The notes under the pieces: model-generated | Told to the model about the DNA's origin: nothing | The model's database searches: none | Seen by the model: the letters and a program-made list of their open reading frames with translations, nothing else | DNA from: Amycolatopsis sp. NBC_00345 | GTDB lineage: Bacteria; Actinomycetota; Actinomycetes; Mycobacteriales; Pseudonocardiaceae | Direction of reading: 5' to 3' | DNA: 64,000 nucleotides | Assembly (NCBI RefSeq): GCF_036116635.1 | Contig: NZ_CP107995.1 | Coordinates: 7,006,001-7,070,000 of the forward strand | Position numbers and translations under genes: made by a program | Shown: in pieces, positions 37,211 through 45,812 of the stretch | Layout of the letters: every line of letters starts with the position of its first letter | How positions within the stretch are numbered: the stretch's first letter is position 1

Positions 37211-38881
37211 TCAGGCCGCGGGCTTCAGGTGCAGGACGATGTCCAGCGCGTTGCGCAGGGTCGGCTGCGCGGGACCGTACTGGTTGTTCTCGTCCGGCCA
37301 GCCGGTCCAGTTGCGGGTGCTGTACTCGCCACCGGAGTTGGCCGCCATCAGCGGGATCATCGGCTGCTCGTCGATCATGATCTTCTGCAGCGTGTTCATC
37401 GCGGTGGCGCGGCTCGCGTCGTCGGCGGCGTTGGCGTAGGTCGACAGCGCGGCGGTCGCGGCGTCGTTCTTGTACCGGCCGTAGTTGCCGTTGATGCCAC
37501 CCTGACCGGTCGGCTTGTAGCGGTTGCCGTCCATCACGTCGCGGTACATGTCGTACGGCGACGCACCGTCGTTGGTCCAGTGCAGCACACCCTCGAAGTC
37601 ACCGGTGTCGACCGACTTCGTCCACGCGTCCTGGTTCATCTTGTCGACCGTGGCGGTGATGCCGATCTGCGCCAGGTTGTCCTTGATGATCTCCAGGTCG
37701 GTGATGTAGTCCGACCAGCCGGACGGGACCGAGAGCTTGAGGGTGACCGGCTTGCCGGCCGGGTCCACGAGCTGGTTGCCGTTGAGCTTGAAGCCCGCGG
37801 CCGTGAGCTGCGCCTTGGCGCCCGCCACGTCGACCTTCACGGTCTGGCCCTTGTACTGCGGCGCGATCCACGGGTCGCCCGCCGGCGACGGGATGCCGGT
37901 GACCTGGTCGTCCTTCGGGTAGAAGTAACCGGCCTCGCCCTGGCTGAAGATGTCGTCGCGGTTGATCACCTTGTTGATGGCCTGGCGCAGCGTGACGTTG
38001 TTCCACGGCGCCTTCTCGGTGTTGAACCACAGGCCGTGCACGGCGAGCTGGGCCGGGAACCACAGCTTGTAGTGCTGCGGGTCCTTGTTCACGTAGACCG
38101 TCTTGTAGTTCGGGATGAAGACGAAGCTCCACTCGGCCGCGCCGCTGGTCAGCGCCGAGACCTGCGCGTTGTTGTCATTGTAGGAGGTGTAGCGGATCTC
38201 CTTGACCTTCGGCGCTTCCTGCCAGTAGCCGGTGCGCTGCGAGACCGTGATGGTCTGCGGCGTGAACGACTTCAGCGTGTACGGGCCGGTGCCCACCGGG
38301 TTCTTCACGGTGTCGGTCGTCGGGTCCTTGATCGCCGACCAGATGTGCTTGGGCACCACGATGGTCTGCAGGATCTTGACCTGGTTGACGAACTGCGAGC
38401 TGTCGAACGCCAGCGTCACCTGGTTCCCGCTGGGCGTGATGTCCTTGTAGGGGACCGAGTCGATGTTCAGCGCCTTGTTGTCGCGCAGCAGCTGGAACGT
38501 GTACGCCACGTCCTCGGCGGTCGTCGGCGTGCCGTCGGAGAACTTCACCCCGTCACGGACGGTCAGGACCAGCTTCTTGTAGTTGTCCGACCAGTCCCAC
38601 TTGGTGGCCAGCCACGGCTTCCCGGGGTCCTGCGGCTTGACCCGGTTGAGCATCACCAGGGGTTCGTAGATGACGTACCGGTAGCCCAGCGAGGCGGCCG
38701 CCGAGGTCTCCAGGAACGGGTTGTTGTTCTCGGCCTGCGGGCCGTTCGGCATGCCGACGTTCAGCACGGCCGCGGCATTGCCGCCCCCGGCGTTCGTCGA
38801 GCTGCCGCCACCACAGGCCGCGAGCACGGCCATCGCCACCACGGCGGCGAGCGCTGCGACGATGGAGCGCTTGACTCGCAT
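37211..38881 (-). CDS. ABC transporter substrate-binding lipoprotein (SBP family 5)
   Basis: The 556-residue protein begins MRVKRSIVAALAAVVAMAV with lipobox LAAC, so it is a lipid-anchored binding protein. The family-5 signature spans VLTVRDGVKFSDGTPTTAED. Family 5 proteins bind peptides, nickel or oligosaccharides; the Thermotoga cello-oligosaccharide binding proteins belong here. The operon ends in a beta-glucosidase, so an oligosaccharide ligand is likely. AGGAGG lies 6 bp before the ATG at 38881. Confidence 0.95.
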   Translation of the reverse strand: MRVKRSIVAALAAVVAMAVLAACGGGSSTNAGGGNAAAVLNVGMPNGPQAENNNPFLETSAAASLGYRYVIYEPLVMLNRVKPQDPGKPWLATKWDWSDNYKKLVLTVRDGVKFSDGTPTTAEDVAYTFQLLRDNKALNIDSVPYKDITPSGNQVTLAFDSSQFVNQVKILQTIVVPKHIWSAIKDPTTDTVKNPVGTGPYTLKSFTPQTITVSQRTGYWQEAPKVKEIRYTSYNDNNAQVSALTSGAAEWSFVFIPNYKTVYVNKDPQHYKLWFPAQLAVHGLWFNTEKAPWNNVTLRQAINKVINRDDIFSQGEAGYFYPKDDQVTGIPSPAGDPWIAPQYKGQTVKVDVAGAKAQLTAAGFKLNGNQLVDPAGKPVTLKLSVPSGWSDYITDLEIIKDNLAQIGITATVDKMNQDAWTKSVDTGDFEGVLHWTNDGASPYDMYRDVMDGNRYKPTGQGGINGNYGRYKNDAATAALSTYANAADDASRATAMNTLQKIMIDEQPMIPLMAANSGGEYSTRNWTGWPDENNQYGPAQPTLRNALDIVLHLKPAA

Positions 38882-39098
38882 TCGTCCTCCTAGATCCGGA
38901 ACGGGTGCTACGGGCGTCGCCCCTGCCCCCGCCAACTGACTCCAGGGCTCGGACCGGTCGCACGACAGGAGGAGTCAACCCGGGTGACTCGGGTCACGTC
39001 AATAACACGGCGGTAACATTTTGGACCTAAGTTTAAGTACTGAAAGAAAGGCTCACACTCGGTGGCCGGCTGTCGATCCCCTTGCCGGGCAAGGAGTT
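38882..39098 (-). promoter_or_regulatory. Leader/promoter region of the transporter operon with ROK-like box
   Basis: This 217-bp gap precedes the transporter operon. It contains an AT-rich box GGACCTAAGTTTAAGTACT (39023-39041) related to the boxes at 40334 and 41746, and an imperfect palindrome GTGACTCGGGTCAC (38984-38997). No certain -35/-10 pair could be assigned. The two ROK proteins encoded next door are the candidate binders. Confidence 0.5.
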
Positions 39099-40301
39099 TC
39101 AGCCGGCTGAACGGCCGCCCGAGGCCAGCAGCGCGGCGACCGGCAGCGTAGCCGCGCCCAGGGCGACGGCCTCCGGGCCCAGCTGGCCGAGCTCCACCAG
39201 CGTGCTCTCGGCCAGGTAGCCGAGCGCGTGCCGGGCGGCGGCGTCACGGACGTGCGCGAGGATCGCGGGGCCCATGACCGCCCCCGCCGAGCCTGCCAGC
39301 ACCACCCGGTCCGGGGCCAGCAGGTTGATCAGGTTCGCGATGCCGATGCCCAGGTACTCGCCGGTTTCCGCGAGCGTGTCGGCGGCCGGTCCCGGCACCG
39401 CCGCCCTGGCGACGACCTCGGCCAGCCGGGCCTCGCTCTCGACGCCGCGCACCGGCTCCGCGCCGGGCGCCTGGCCGTAACGGCGCACCACCGCCTCGGT
39501 GCCGACGTACGCCTCCAGGCAGCCGTGCGAGCCGCAGCGGCAGGCCGCGCCCGCCGCCTGGACCACGGTGTGCCCCCATTCGCTGGTGGTGATCCCGGGG
39601 AACGAGCCGCCGCCGGTCACGAAGGCCGCGCCGACGCCCACACCGAGCAACGCGATCACCGCGCGTTCCGAGCCCCGGCCCGCGCCGCGCCACATCTCGG
39701 CCTGGCCGAGCGTGCGGGCCCGGTTGTCCAGGTGCAGCGGCGCGGCGAACTGCAGGTGCGCGCGCAGCAGGTCGGCGAATCCGACGCCGGCCCAGCCGAG
39801 CGTCGGCGCGTGCACGATGCCGCCTTCACGCACCGCGCCGGGCACTCCGACGCCGACGCCGAACACCCCCTCGGCGTCGGTGCCACTGTCGGCCAGCACC
39901 TCGGCCACGCCCGTGCGCACGAGTTCCACGACCTCGACCGGGTCCAGGCTCGTGCCGCCCAAGGGGTGCTGCACCGTCGCGAGCGTCTCGAGCGCGCAGT
40001 CGAACAGGCCCACGCGCACGTGCGTCTCGCCGACGTCCACGCCCACGACCTGGCCGTATTCGGGGCGCACACGCAGCAGCGTGCGGGGGCGGCCGCCGTC
40101 GGACTCGACCGAGCCCGCCTCCGCCACCACCCCGTCGCCGATCAGCTCGGCCACCACGTTCGTCACGGTCGCCGGGCTGAGCCCGGACTCGGCCACCAGC
40201 TCCAGCCTGCTGACCGGTCCCCGCAGGTAGAGCGACGACAGGAGCACCGCCCGGTTGTGCCGTCTCAGGTCCCGGGTCGTCTGCCGCACCACCCTCGTCA
40301 C
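39099..40301 (-). CDS. ROK-family transcriptional regulator 1
   Basis: The 400-residue protein has an N-terminal winged helix (RRHNRAVLLSSLYLRGPVSR, then LSPATVTNVVAELI) and a ROK sugar-kinase-like domain with VVGVDVGETHVRVGLF and the zinc motif CRCGSHGCLEAYVG. ROK regulators repress sugar uptake genes and respond to a sugar or sugar phosphate. It lies just upstream of, and in the same direction as, the transporter operon and is divergent from a second ROK gene. Confidence 0.9.
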   Translation of the reverse strand: MTRVVRQTTRDLRRHNRAVLLSSLYLRGPVSRLELVAESGLSPATVTNVVAELIGDGVVAEAGSVESDGGRPRTLLRVRPEYGQVVGVDVGETHVRVGLFDCALETLATVQHPLGGTSLDPVEVVELVRTGVAEVLADSGTDAEGVFGVGVGVPGAVREGGIVHAPTLGWAGVGFADLLRAHLQFAAPLHLDNRARTLGQAEMWRGAGRGSERAVIALLGVGVGAAFVTGGGSFPGITTSEWGHTVVQAAGAACRCGSHGCLEAYVGTEAVVRRYGQAPGAEPVRGVESEARLAEVVARAAVPGPAADTLAETGEYLGIGIANLINLLAPDRVVLAGSAGAVMGPAILAHVRDAAARHALGYLAESTLVELGQLGPEAVALGAATLPVAALLASGGRSAG

Positions 40302-40333
40302 CCTGGGGATTCTGCCAGACGACCAGACGTTCG

Positions 40334-40353
40334 GGACTTAGTTCACTAGTTAA
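40334..40353. promoter_or_regulatory. Candidate ROK operator between the two ROK genes
   Basis: The AT-rich box GGACTTAGTTCACTAGTTAA stands out in very GC-rich surroundings. It shares GG-C-TTA-TT---AGTTAA features with 41746-41765 and a weaker match at 39023. It lies in the divergent gap, so one site could control both ROK genes. Confidence 0.5.
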
Positions 40354-40422
40354 TACATGGCAACAACTTACGGTGATCAGGCATCCTGGTGTCGGGACAC
40401 CTCAAGGGCCGGATGGGTATAC

Positions 40423-41661
40423 ATGGTTAGCAAGCGCACCACCGTCCGCGATCTGCGGCGGCACAACCGTTCCCTGCTGCTGTCGAAACTGTACTTCGAC
40501 GGCCCGCTTTCGCGACATGAGCTGAGCCGGCTCACCGGACTGTCGGCCGCCACGGTCAGCAACGTGACCGCGGAGCTGGGCGAGGAGCGGCTGATCACCG
40601 AGGCCGGACTGGTGGAATCCGACGGCGGGCGGCCGCGGGTGCTGCTGCGCGTGGACCCGGCGTACGGGCACGTCGCGGGCGTCGACATCGGCGAGACGGG
40701 CGTGCGAGTGGAGCTGTTCGACCTCGCGATGCAGCGCCTGGCACTCGTGGAGCACGAGCTGTCGCCGGCGCGCACCGAGCCGGGCGCCGTCGTGGCCGCC
40801 GTGGTGTCGGGCCTGCGCGAGGTGATCGCGACCGCGGAGGTCGAGGAGAGCGCGGTGCTGGGCGTCGGCGTCGGCGTGCCCGGGACCGTCGAGCAGGGTG
40901 AGCGGGTGCTGGTGCACGCCCCGACCATCGGCTGGGACGCCGTGGCGCTGGGCGAAGAGCTGCGCGCGGCGGGCATCGGCCTGCCGCTGTTCATCGACAA
41001 CGGCGCCAAGACCCAGGGCCAGGCCGAGATGTGGTTCGGCGCCGGCCGCGGGGCGCGGCACGCGGTGATAGTCCTCATCGGCTCCGGCGTCGGCGCCGCC
41101 GTGATCGCGGACGGCGCCACCTACCGCGGCTCCACCAGCAGCGCCGGCGAATGGGGCCACACCACCATCGTCTACGGCGGGCAGGCCTGCCGTTGCGGTT
41201 CGCACGGCTGCCTCGAGGCCTACATCGGCTCGGAGGCGATCCTCGAGCGGTACCGCCGGGCGCGCGGCAAGGCGGCCACGGGCGAGAACGAGCAGGACCA
41301 GCTGGCGGCGCTGCTGGCCGCGGTCCCGAAGTCGAAGACGGCCCAGAAGGTGATCGAGGAGACGGCCGGTTACCTCGGCGCCGGCATCGCCAACCTGATC
41401 AACCTCTTCAACCCGGAGCGCATCGTCGTCGGCGGCTGGGTAGGCCTGGCCCTCGGCGAGGACCTGCTGCCGCTGGTCCGCTCGACCGCGGCCGCCCACG
41501 CGCTGCGCCACCCCTTCGGCCAGACCACGATCCAGCTGGCCCAGCTCGGCCTGGACGCCGTGGCCACCGGCGCCGCCACCCTCCCGGTCGCCGATCTGCT
41601 GGAGCAGGGCGCCGACCCGCGGCTGCGGGCCAAGTCCCCGGCGCGTACCGGCGCGGCCTGA
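40423..41661 (+). CDS. ROK-family transcriptional regulator 2
   Basis: The 412-residue paralogue of the divergent ROK gene has winged helix RRHNRSLLLSKLYFDGPLSR and LSAATVSNVTAELG, nucleotide-fold start VAGVDIGETGVRVELF, and zinc motif CRCGSHGCLEAYIG. The two proteins are clearly related over their whole length. This one faces the secreted glucanase genes. The ATG at 40423 is chosen because homology begins there. A palindrome follows its stop by 3 bp. Confidence 0.9.
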   Translation: MVSKRTTVRDLRRHNRSLLLSKLYFDGPLSRHELSRLTGLSAATVSNVTAELGEERLITEAGLVESDGGRPRVLLRVDPAYGHVAGVDIGETGVRVELFDLAMQRLALVEHELSPARTEPGAVVAAVVSGLREVIATAEVEESAVLGVGVGVPGTVEQGERVLVHAPTIGWDAVALGEELRAAGIGLPLFIDNGAKTQGQAEMWFGAGRGARHAVIVLIGSGVGAAVIADGATYRGSTSSAGEWGHTTIVYGGQACRCGSHGCLEAYIGSEAILERYRRARGKAATGENEQDQLAALLAAVPKSKTAQKVIEETAGYLGAGIANLINLFNPERIVVGGWVGLALGEDLLPLVRSTAAAHALRHPFGQTTIQLAQLGLDAVATGAATLPVADLLEQGADPRLRAKSPARTGAA

Positions 41662-41664
41662 ACC

Positions 41665-41712
41665 GCTCGTGAGTGTTTATGACGGTTAGAACCGTCATAA
41701 ACACTCACGAGC
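41665..41712. repeat. Dispersed palindrome family, copy 3
   Basis: Perfect 23-nt arms starting GCTCGTGAGTGTTTATGACG, centre AG, which is the same element read from the other strand. Unlike the other copies it lies between two genes in the same direction (ROK 2 and the glucanase), fitting a role as terminator or insulator. Confidence 0.95.
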
Positions 41713-41745
41713 AGTACCAGCGTGACGACCGGGGGTAACTTCCCG

Positions 41746-41765
41746 GCCTTAATTCGAGTTAAAAA
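41746..41765. promoter_or_regulatory. Candidate ROK operator upstream of the glucanase gene
   Basis: GGCCTTAATTCGAGTTAAAA contains the imperfect dyad TTAATTCGAGTTAA and matches the box between the ROK genes. It lies about 250 bp before the glucanase ATG in a gap of 304 bp. Confidence 0.5.
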
Positions 41766-41816
41766 TTTTCGTGCAGCGGAGCATTGCCGCAAGTGGTCCG
41801 GACCATGCATACTTCT

Positions 41817-41847
41817 CTTACTTTGTTGGCCGCCACAACAAAGTAAG
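41817..41847. promoter_or_regulatory. Perfect inverted repeat in the glucanase leader
   Basis: CTTACTTTGTTG-N7-CAACAAAGTAAG has perfect 12-bp arms. It lies 170 bp upstream of the ATG at 42017, after a short palindrome GGTCCGGACC (41797-41806). It could be an operator of a further regulator or a stem in the 5' leader RNA. The rest of this gap (41713-42016) shows no gene. Confidence 0.5.
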
Positions 41848-42016
41848 CCTTTGCCGGTCCCCACTGGCCGCCCGCCTGCGGTCCACCTCCGGAGTGGACG
41901 CGAAGCGCCCGGCCGAGCACCGCACGGCCCGATCCCGGCCGTGCCTCTCCTCCGCCCCGCCGCGTTTTCGTGCTGCGCGCGTGAAAGCGCGGTCCCCTCC
42001 TCAGACCGAGGTGACG

Positions 42017-43261
42017 ATGATGTCCTTCTCGCGCTCACTGAGACGTACCCGCTGGGCCGGCCTCTTCGCGGCCACTGCCCTGCTGACCCTCGCGGTCCAG
42101 GTGGCGCCCGCCGCGATTTCCCCGCCCGAAGCGGCGGCCGCGGCCAGCTTCACCGACGACTTCAACGGCCCGGCCGGCAGCGCCGCGGACGGCTCCAAGT
42201 GGAACTATGAAACCGGCGACAACGTCAACAACCACGAACGGGAGTACTACACCTCCGGCACGAACAACGCGGCGCTCGACGGCCAGGGCCACCTGGTCAT
42301 CACCGCCAAGAAAGAGAACCCCGGCAACTACAACTGCTGGTACGGCCGCTGCGAGTACACCTCCGCGCGGCTCAACACGTCCGGCAAGTTCAGCCAGGCC
42401 TACGGCCACTTCGAGACCCGCATGAAGCTCCCGCGCGGGCAGGGCATGTGGCCGGCGTTCTGGATGCTCGGCGGCGGGAACTGGCCGACCGACGGCGAAA
42501 TCGACGTGATGGAGAACGTCGGCTTCGAGCCCAACACCGTGCACGGCACCATCCACGGCCCCGGTTACTCCGGCGCCAACGGCATCGGCGCCGGGTACAA
42601 CGGCCCGAACTTCTCCGACGACTTCCACACCTACGCCGTGGACTGGTCGCCGAACAAGATCGTCTGGTCGGTGGACGGCAACGTCTACCAGACCCGCACC
42701 CCGGCCGACCTGAACGGCAACCGCTGGGTCTACGACCACAACTTCTTCATCATCATGAACCTGGCCGTCGGCGGTTACTGGCCCGGTGACCCGAACAGCA
42801 GCACGCAGTTCCCGCAGCAGCTGGTCGTCGACTACGTGCACGTGACCACCGACGGCGGTGGCGGCACTCCGCCGACCGGGCGCACCGGCACGATCACCGG
42901 CATCGGCGGCAAGTGCGTCGACGTTGCCGGAGCCAGCAGCGCCAACAGCACGCCGATCCAGATCACCGACTGCAACGGCAACGCGGCCCAGAGCTGGACC
43001 GTCAGCAGCGATGGCACCCTGCGCGCGCTGGGCAAGTGCATGGACGTGACGGGAGCGTCCACAGCGGACGGTGCGGCCGTCCAGCTCTACGACTGCAACA
43101 ACTCCAGCGCACAGCAATGGGTCGTCACCGCGGCCCACGACATCGTGAACCCGGCGGCGAACAAGTGCTTGGACGCCACCGGAAACAGCTCCGCCAACGG
43201 AACCCGGCTGCAGATCTGGACCTGCGGCGGCGGTGCCAACCAGAAGTGGACCGCCCCCTGA
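42017..43261 (+). CDS. Secreted GH16 endo-beta-glucanase with CBM13
   Basis: The 414-residue protein has a signal peptide (RRTRWAGLFAATALLTLAVQ, cleavage in the AAAAA region near 43), a GH16 domain to about residue 285 with the catalytic motif DGEIDVMENVG, MWPAFWMLGG and DFHTYAVDW, a short GGGG linker and a ricin-type CBM13 lectin domain (three K-C-x-D repeats ending QKWTAP). Laminarinase or lichenase activity on beta-1,3(1,4)-glucan is expected. Products would suit the neighbouring transporter and GH1 enzyme. GAGGTG precedes the ATG pair at 42017/42020. Confidence 0.95.
   Translation: MMSFSRSLRRTRWAGLFAATALLTLAVQVAPAAISPPEAAAAASFTDDFNGPAGSAADGSKWNYETGDNVNNHEREYYTSGTNNAALDGQGHLVITAKKENPGNYNCWYGRCEYTSARLNTSGKFSQAYGHFETRMKLPRGQGMWPAFWMLGGGNWPTDGEIDVMENVGFEPNTVHGTIHGPGYSGANGIGAGYNGPNFSDDFHTYAVDWSPNKIVWSVDGNVYQTRTPADLNGNRWVYDHNFFIIMNLAVGGYWPGDPNSSTQFPQQLVVDYVHVTTDGGGGTPPTGRTGTITGIGGKCVDVAGASSANSTPIQITDCNGNAAQSWTVSSDGTLRALGKCMDVTGASTADGAAVQLYDCNNSSAQQWVVTAAHDIVNPAANKCLDATGNSSANGTRLQIWTCGGGANQKWTAP
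42883..43254 (+). repeat. CBM13-coding repeat, copy A
   Basis: This 372-bp segment coding for the CBM13 domain of the glucanase matches 43373-43744 without gaps at a constant offset of 490 bp. By eye I count about 35 differences (roughly 90% identity), with long identical runs at the end. It is a domain cassette shared by two adjacent genes. Confidence 0.9.
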
Positions 43262-43289
43262 TCCCGCTCCGCCCCGTTAGGAGAACCCG

Positions 43290-44648
43290 ATGAGACGAAG
43301 AGCCCTCGCGGCGATCGGCGGCCTGCTGGCCGCCACCGCCGTCACCCTGATCCCGGCCAGCGCACAGGCGGCCACCGGCACGATCACCGGCATCGGCGGC
43401 AAGTGCGTCGACGTCGCCGGCGCCAGCAGCGCCAACGGCACCCCGATCCAGATCACCGACTGCAACGGCAATGCCGCGCAACAGTGGAACGTCGGCAGTG
43501 ACGGCACCATCCGCGCGCTCGGCAAGTGCCTGGACGTCGCGGCGGCGTCCACAGCGGACGGTGCGGCCGTCCAGCTCTACGACTGCAACAACACCGGCGC
43601 ACAACAGTGGACCGTCACCGCGGCCCACGACATCGTCAACCCGGCGGCCAACAAATGCCTCGACGCCACCGGAAACAGCTCCGCCAACGGAACCCGGCTG
43701 CAGATCTGGACCTGCGGCGGCGGCGCCAACCAGAAGTGGACCGCACCCGGCGGCGGCACGACCCCGCCACCGTCGTCCGGCGCGATGGCCGTCGCCCCGT
43801 ACCTCTACAACGGCTGGGGCAGCCCGCCGAACCCGTCCACGATCACGAACGCCACCGGCGTCAAGTGGTTCACCCTCGCGTTCGTGCTGTCCAACGGTTA
43901 CTGCAACCCGCAGTGGGACGGCGCGCGGGCACTGACCGGCGGCGTGGACCAGGGCACGGTCAACACGGTGCGCGCCGGGGGCGGCGACATCATCCCGTCG
44001 TTCGGCGGTTACAGCGGCAACAAGCTGGAGTCGTCCTGCGGCAGCGCGGGTGAGCTGGCCACGGCGTACCAGAAGGTGATCAACGCCTACGGCCTGAAGG
44101 CGATCGACATCGACATCGAGGCCGACGCCTACAGCAACCCGACGGTGCAGCAGCGCACCGTCGACGCGCTGAAGACCGTGCGCGCCAACAATTCCGGTAT
44201 CAAGATCTACGTCACCTTCGGCACCGGAACGAGCGGCCCGGACTCGAGCCTGGTCAACCGCGCCGCGTCGTCCGGGCTGACCGTGGACGGCTGGGTCATC
44301 ATGCCGTTCGACTTCGGCGGAGCCGGGCAGAACATGGGCACCCTGACCACGCGCGCGGCGGAGGGGCTGAAGACGGTCGTCAAGAACGCCTACGGCTACA
44401 CCGACGACAACGCCTACCGGCACATGGGCATCTCGTCCATGAACGGGGTCACGGACCAGAACGAGATCGTCACGGTGGCGGACTTCGGCACCATCCTGGG
44501 TTACGCGAACCAGCACCACCTGGCGCGCCTGACCTTCTGGTCCGCCAACCGCGACCGGCCCTGCACCGGCGGTCCGGCGGACAGCTGTTCCGGGGTGTCC
44601 CAGCAGGCGTGGGATTACACGAGGGCCTTCGCCTCGTACACGGGCTGA
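43290..44648 (+). CDS. Secreted CBM13-GH18 chitinase-like protein
   Basis: The 452-residue protein has a signal peptide (MRRRALAAIGGLLAATAVTL, cleavage AQA-ATG), a CBM13 domain (about 29-152) nearly identical to that of the glucanase, a Pro/Gly/Thr linker, and a GH18-like barrel. The GH18 signature D-G-x-D-x-D-x-E appears as KAIDIDIEAD: the last Asp and catalytic Glu are kept but the leading D-G is K-A. GH18 members with this form occur among actinomycete chitinases, so hydrolysis is possible. GGAGAACCCG precedes the ATG. It is probably co-transcribed with the glucanase 28 bp upstream. Confidence 0.9.
   Translation: MRRRALAAIGGLLAATAVTLIPASAQAATGTITGIGGKCVDVAGASSANGTPIQITDCNGNAAQQWNVGSDGTIRALGKCLDVAAASTADGAAVQLYDCNNTGAQQWTVTAAHDIVNPAANKCLDATGNSSANGTRLQIWTCGGGANQKWTAPGGGTTPPPSSGAMAVAPYLYNGWGSPPNPSTITNATGVKWFTLAFVLSNGYCNPQWDGARALTGGVDQGTVNTVRAGGGDIIPSFGGYSGNKLESSCGSAGELATAYQKVINAYGLKAIDIDIEADAYSNPTVQQRTVDALKTVRANNSGIKIYVTFGTGTSGPDSSLVNRAASSGLTVDGWVIMPFDFGGAGQNMGTLTTRAAEGLKTVVKNAYGYTDDNAYRHMGISSMNGVTDQNEIVTVADFGTILGYANQHHLARLTFWSANRDRPCTGGPADSCSGVSQQAWDYTRAFASYTG
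43373..43744 (+). repeat. CBM13-coding repeat, copy B
   Basis: Second copy of the CBM13 cassette, located at the N-terminal end of the chitinase-like gene, whereas copy A is at the C-terminal end of the glucanase gene. The offset is 490 bp, so the two cassettes are close enough for gene conversion. Confidence 0.9.
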
Positions 44649-44699
44649 AGGCCGATGGTGACACTGTCCTGATAGGACTGTCCCCATCGGAACGCAGAC

Positions 44700-44737
44700 G
44701 GCGGACCGTGTTCTCCCCCCGGGGATCACGGTCCGCC
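44700..44737 (+). terminator. Hairpin terminator after the glycosidase pair
   Basis: Perfect 11-bp arms GGCGGACCGTG/CACGGTCCGCC flank a 16-nt loop, 51 bp after the chitinase-like stop. It lacks a U-tract. Confidence 0.7.
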
Positions 44738-44766
44738 GCCGCCCTCCACCATCTCCTGACCGTGAG

Positions 44767-44805
44767 GCGCCGGACCGGAATGGGGCGACCATTCCGATCC
44801 GGCGC
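44767..44805. terminator. Second strong hairpin in the 44.65-45.06 kb gap
   Basis: Seventeen-bp arms with one mismatch (GCGCCGGACCGGAATGG and its partner) flank a 5-nt loop. Together with the hairpin at 44700 it separates the plus-strand glycosidases from the minus-strand GntR gene. The remaining sequence of the gap to 45059 shows no believable gene or remnant. Confidence 0.6.
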
Positions 44806-45059
44806 TCGAAGTCCCACGCCCCAGCTGGGGGTCCGGGGCCCGGGACGGCTCCGATGCACACGGCCTGCCGCCGACGGTAGCCAGCCCCGCCCGGCCGCGG
44901 CAGGCACCCGGCCGCCGGACGACCCGATCGGACACGATCGAATGCCCCTCCGGGCGGAGTTCCGGCAGGTAAGCAACTGCTTCGCATCTCCACCGGAGCT
45001 CAGCGCACTGGGTCGCAGCGCACTGCAACTCGGCGCGCCGGGCCTCGTCGCACTTGGCC

Positions 45060-45761
45060 TCAGCGAACCGCGGCCGGGCGTTCCGCGTACGCCTCCACCA
45101 GCTGGGCCTCCGCGTCGGCGAGGTACTGGTCCAGCAGTTCCGCCGTGCGGGCCCCGTCACCGGCCTCCAACGGCACCAGGATCTCGTGGTTACGCGGCAG
45201 ATAACGCTCGTGGAAACGGCGCGGGTCCGCCATCACGTGGAAGACCAGCCGCAGCTCGGCGGCCAGGCCCTGCATCAGCTCGGCGACGCGCTCGCTGCCG
45301 GTGAGCGCCACCAGTTCGCGGTGGAACCGGATGTTGGCCGTGCCGAGGTCCTGCCAGCGGGCGTGCCGCGCGGCGAGGTCGCCGTCCGCCACGGTGCCGG
45401 CGATCTTGGCGTACGAGGCGGGCTTGGCCGTGATCCCGCGGACCGCGGCGCACTCGACGATCTTGCGCACGCGGTAGATGTCGCGCACGTCCTCGACCGT
45501 CGGCACGCGCACGAACACCCCGCGGTTCAGCTCATGGGTCAGCAGCCGCTCGTGGGTCAGCAGCCGGAACGCCTCGCGCAGCGTGTTGCGGGAGACGCCC
45601 AGCGCGTTGCCGATGTCCAGCTCGGAGAGCCGGCCGCCGGGCAGGAAGAACCCCTCGGCGATGCGGGTGCGCAGCACCCCCGCGACGCGCTCGGCCGTGC
45701 TCGTGCGGCTCAGCAGGCCGCGGTCGGCTTCCAGGCCCAAGGGGGCGTCCTCGTTGACCAC
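45060..45761 (-). CDS. GntR-family regulator, FCD subfamily (pyroglutamate locus)
   Basis: The 233-residue protein has a winged helix (LSELDIGNALGVSRNTLREA) and an FCD domain with the metal-binding pattern in TANIRFHRELVAL and further His residues (RLVFHVMADPRRFHERYL). It is divergent from the MFS/DUF1445/PxpABC operon and very likely controls it. Start is GTG at 45761. Confidence 0.9.
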   Translation of the reverse strand: MVNEDAPLGLEADRGLLSRTSTAERVAGVLRTRIAEGFFLPGGRLSELDIGNALGVSRNTLREAFRLLTHERLLTHELNRGVFVRVPTVEDVRDIYRVRKIVECAAVRGITAKPASYAKIAGTVADGDLAARHARWQDLGTANIRFHRELVALTGSERVAELMQGLAAELRLVFHVMADPRRFHERYLPRNHEILVPLEAGDGARTAELLDQYLADAEAQLVEAYAERPAAVR

Positions 45762-45812
45762 GACGTCAGCCTAGCCAGCTCGAAGAGAACAATGCAATCA
45801 GAGGCTTGTGGG

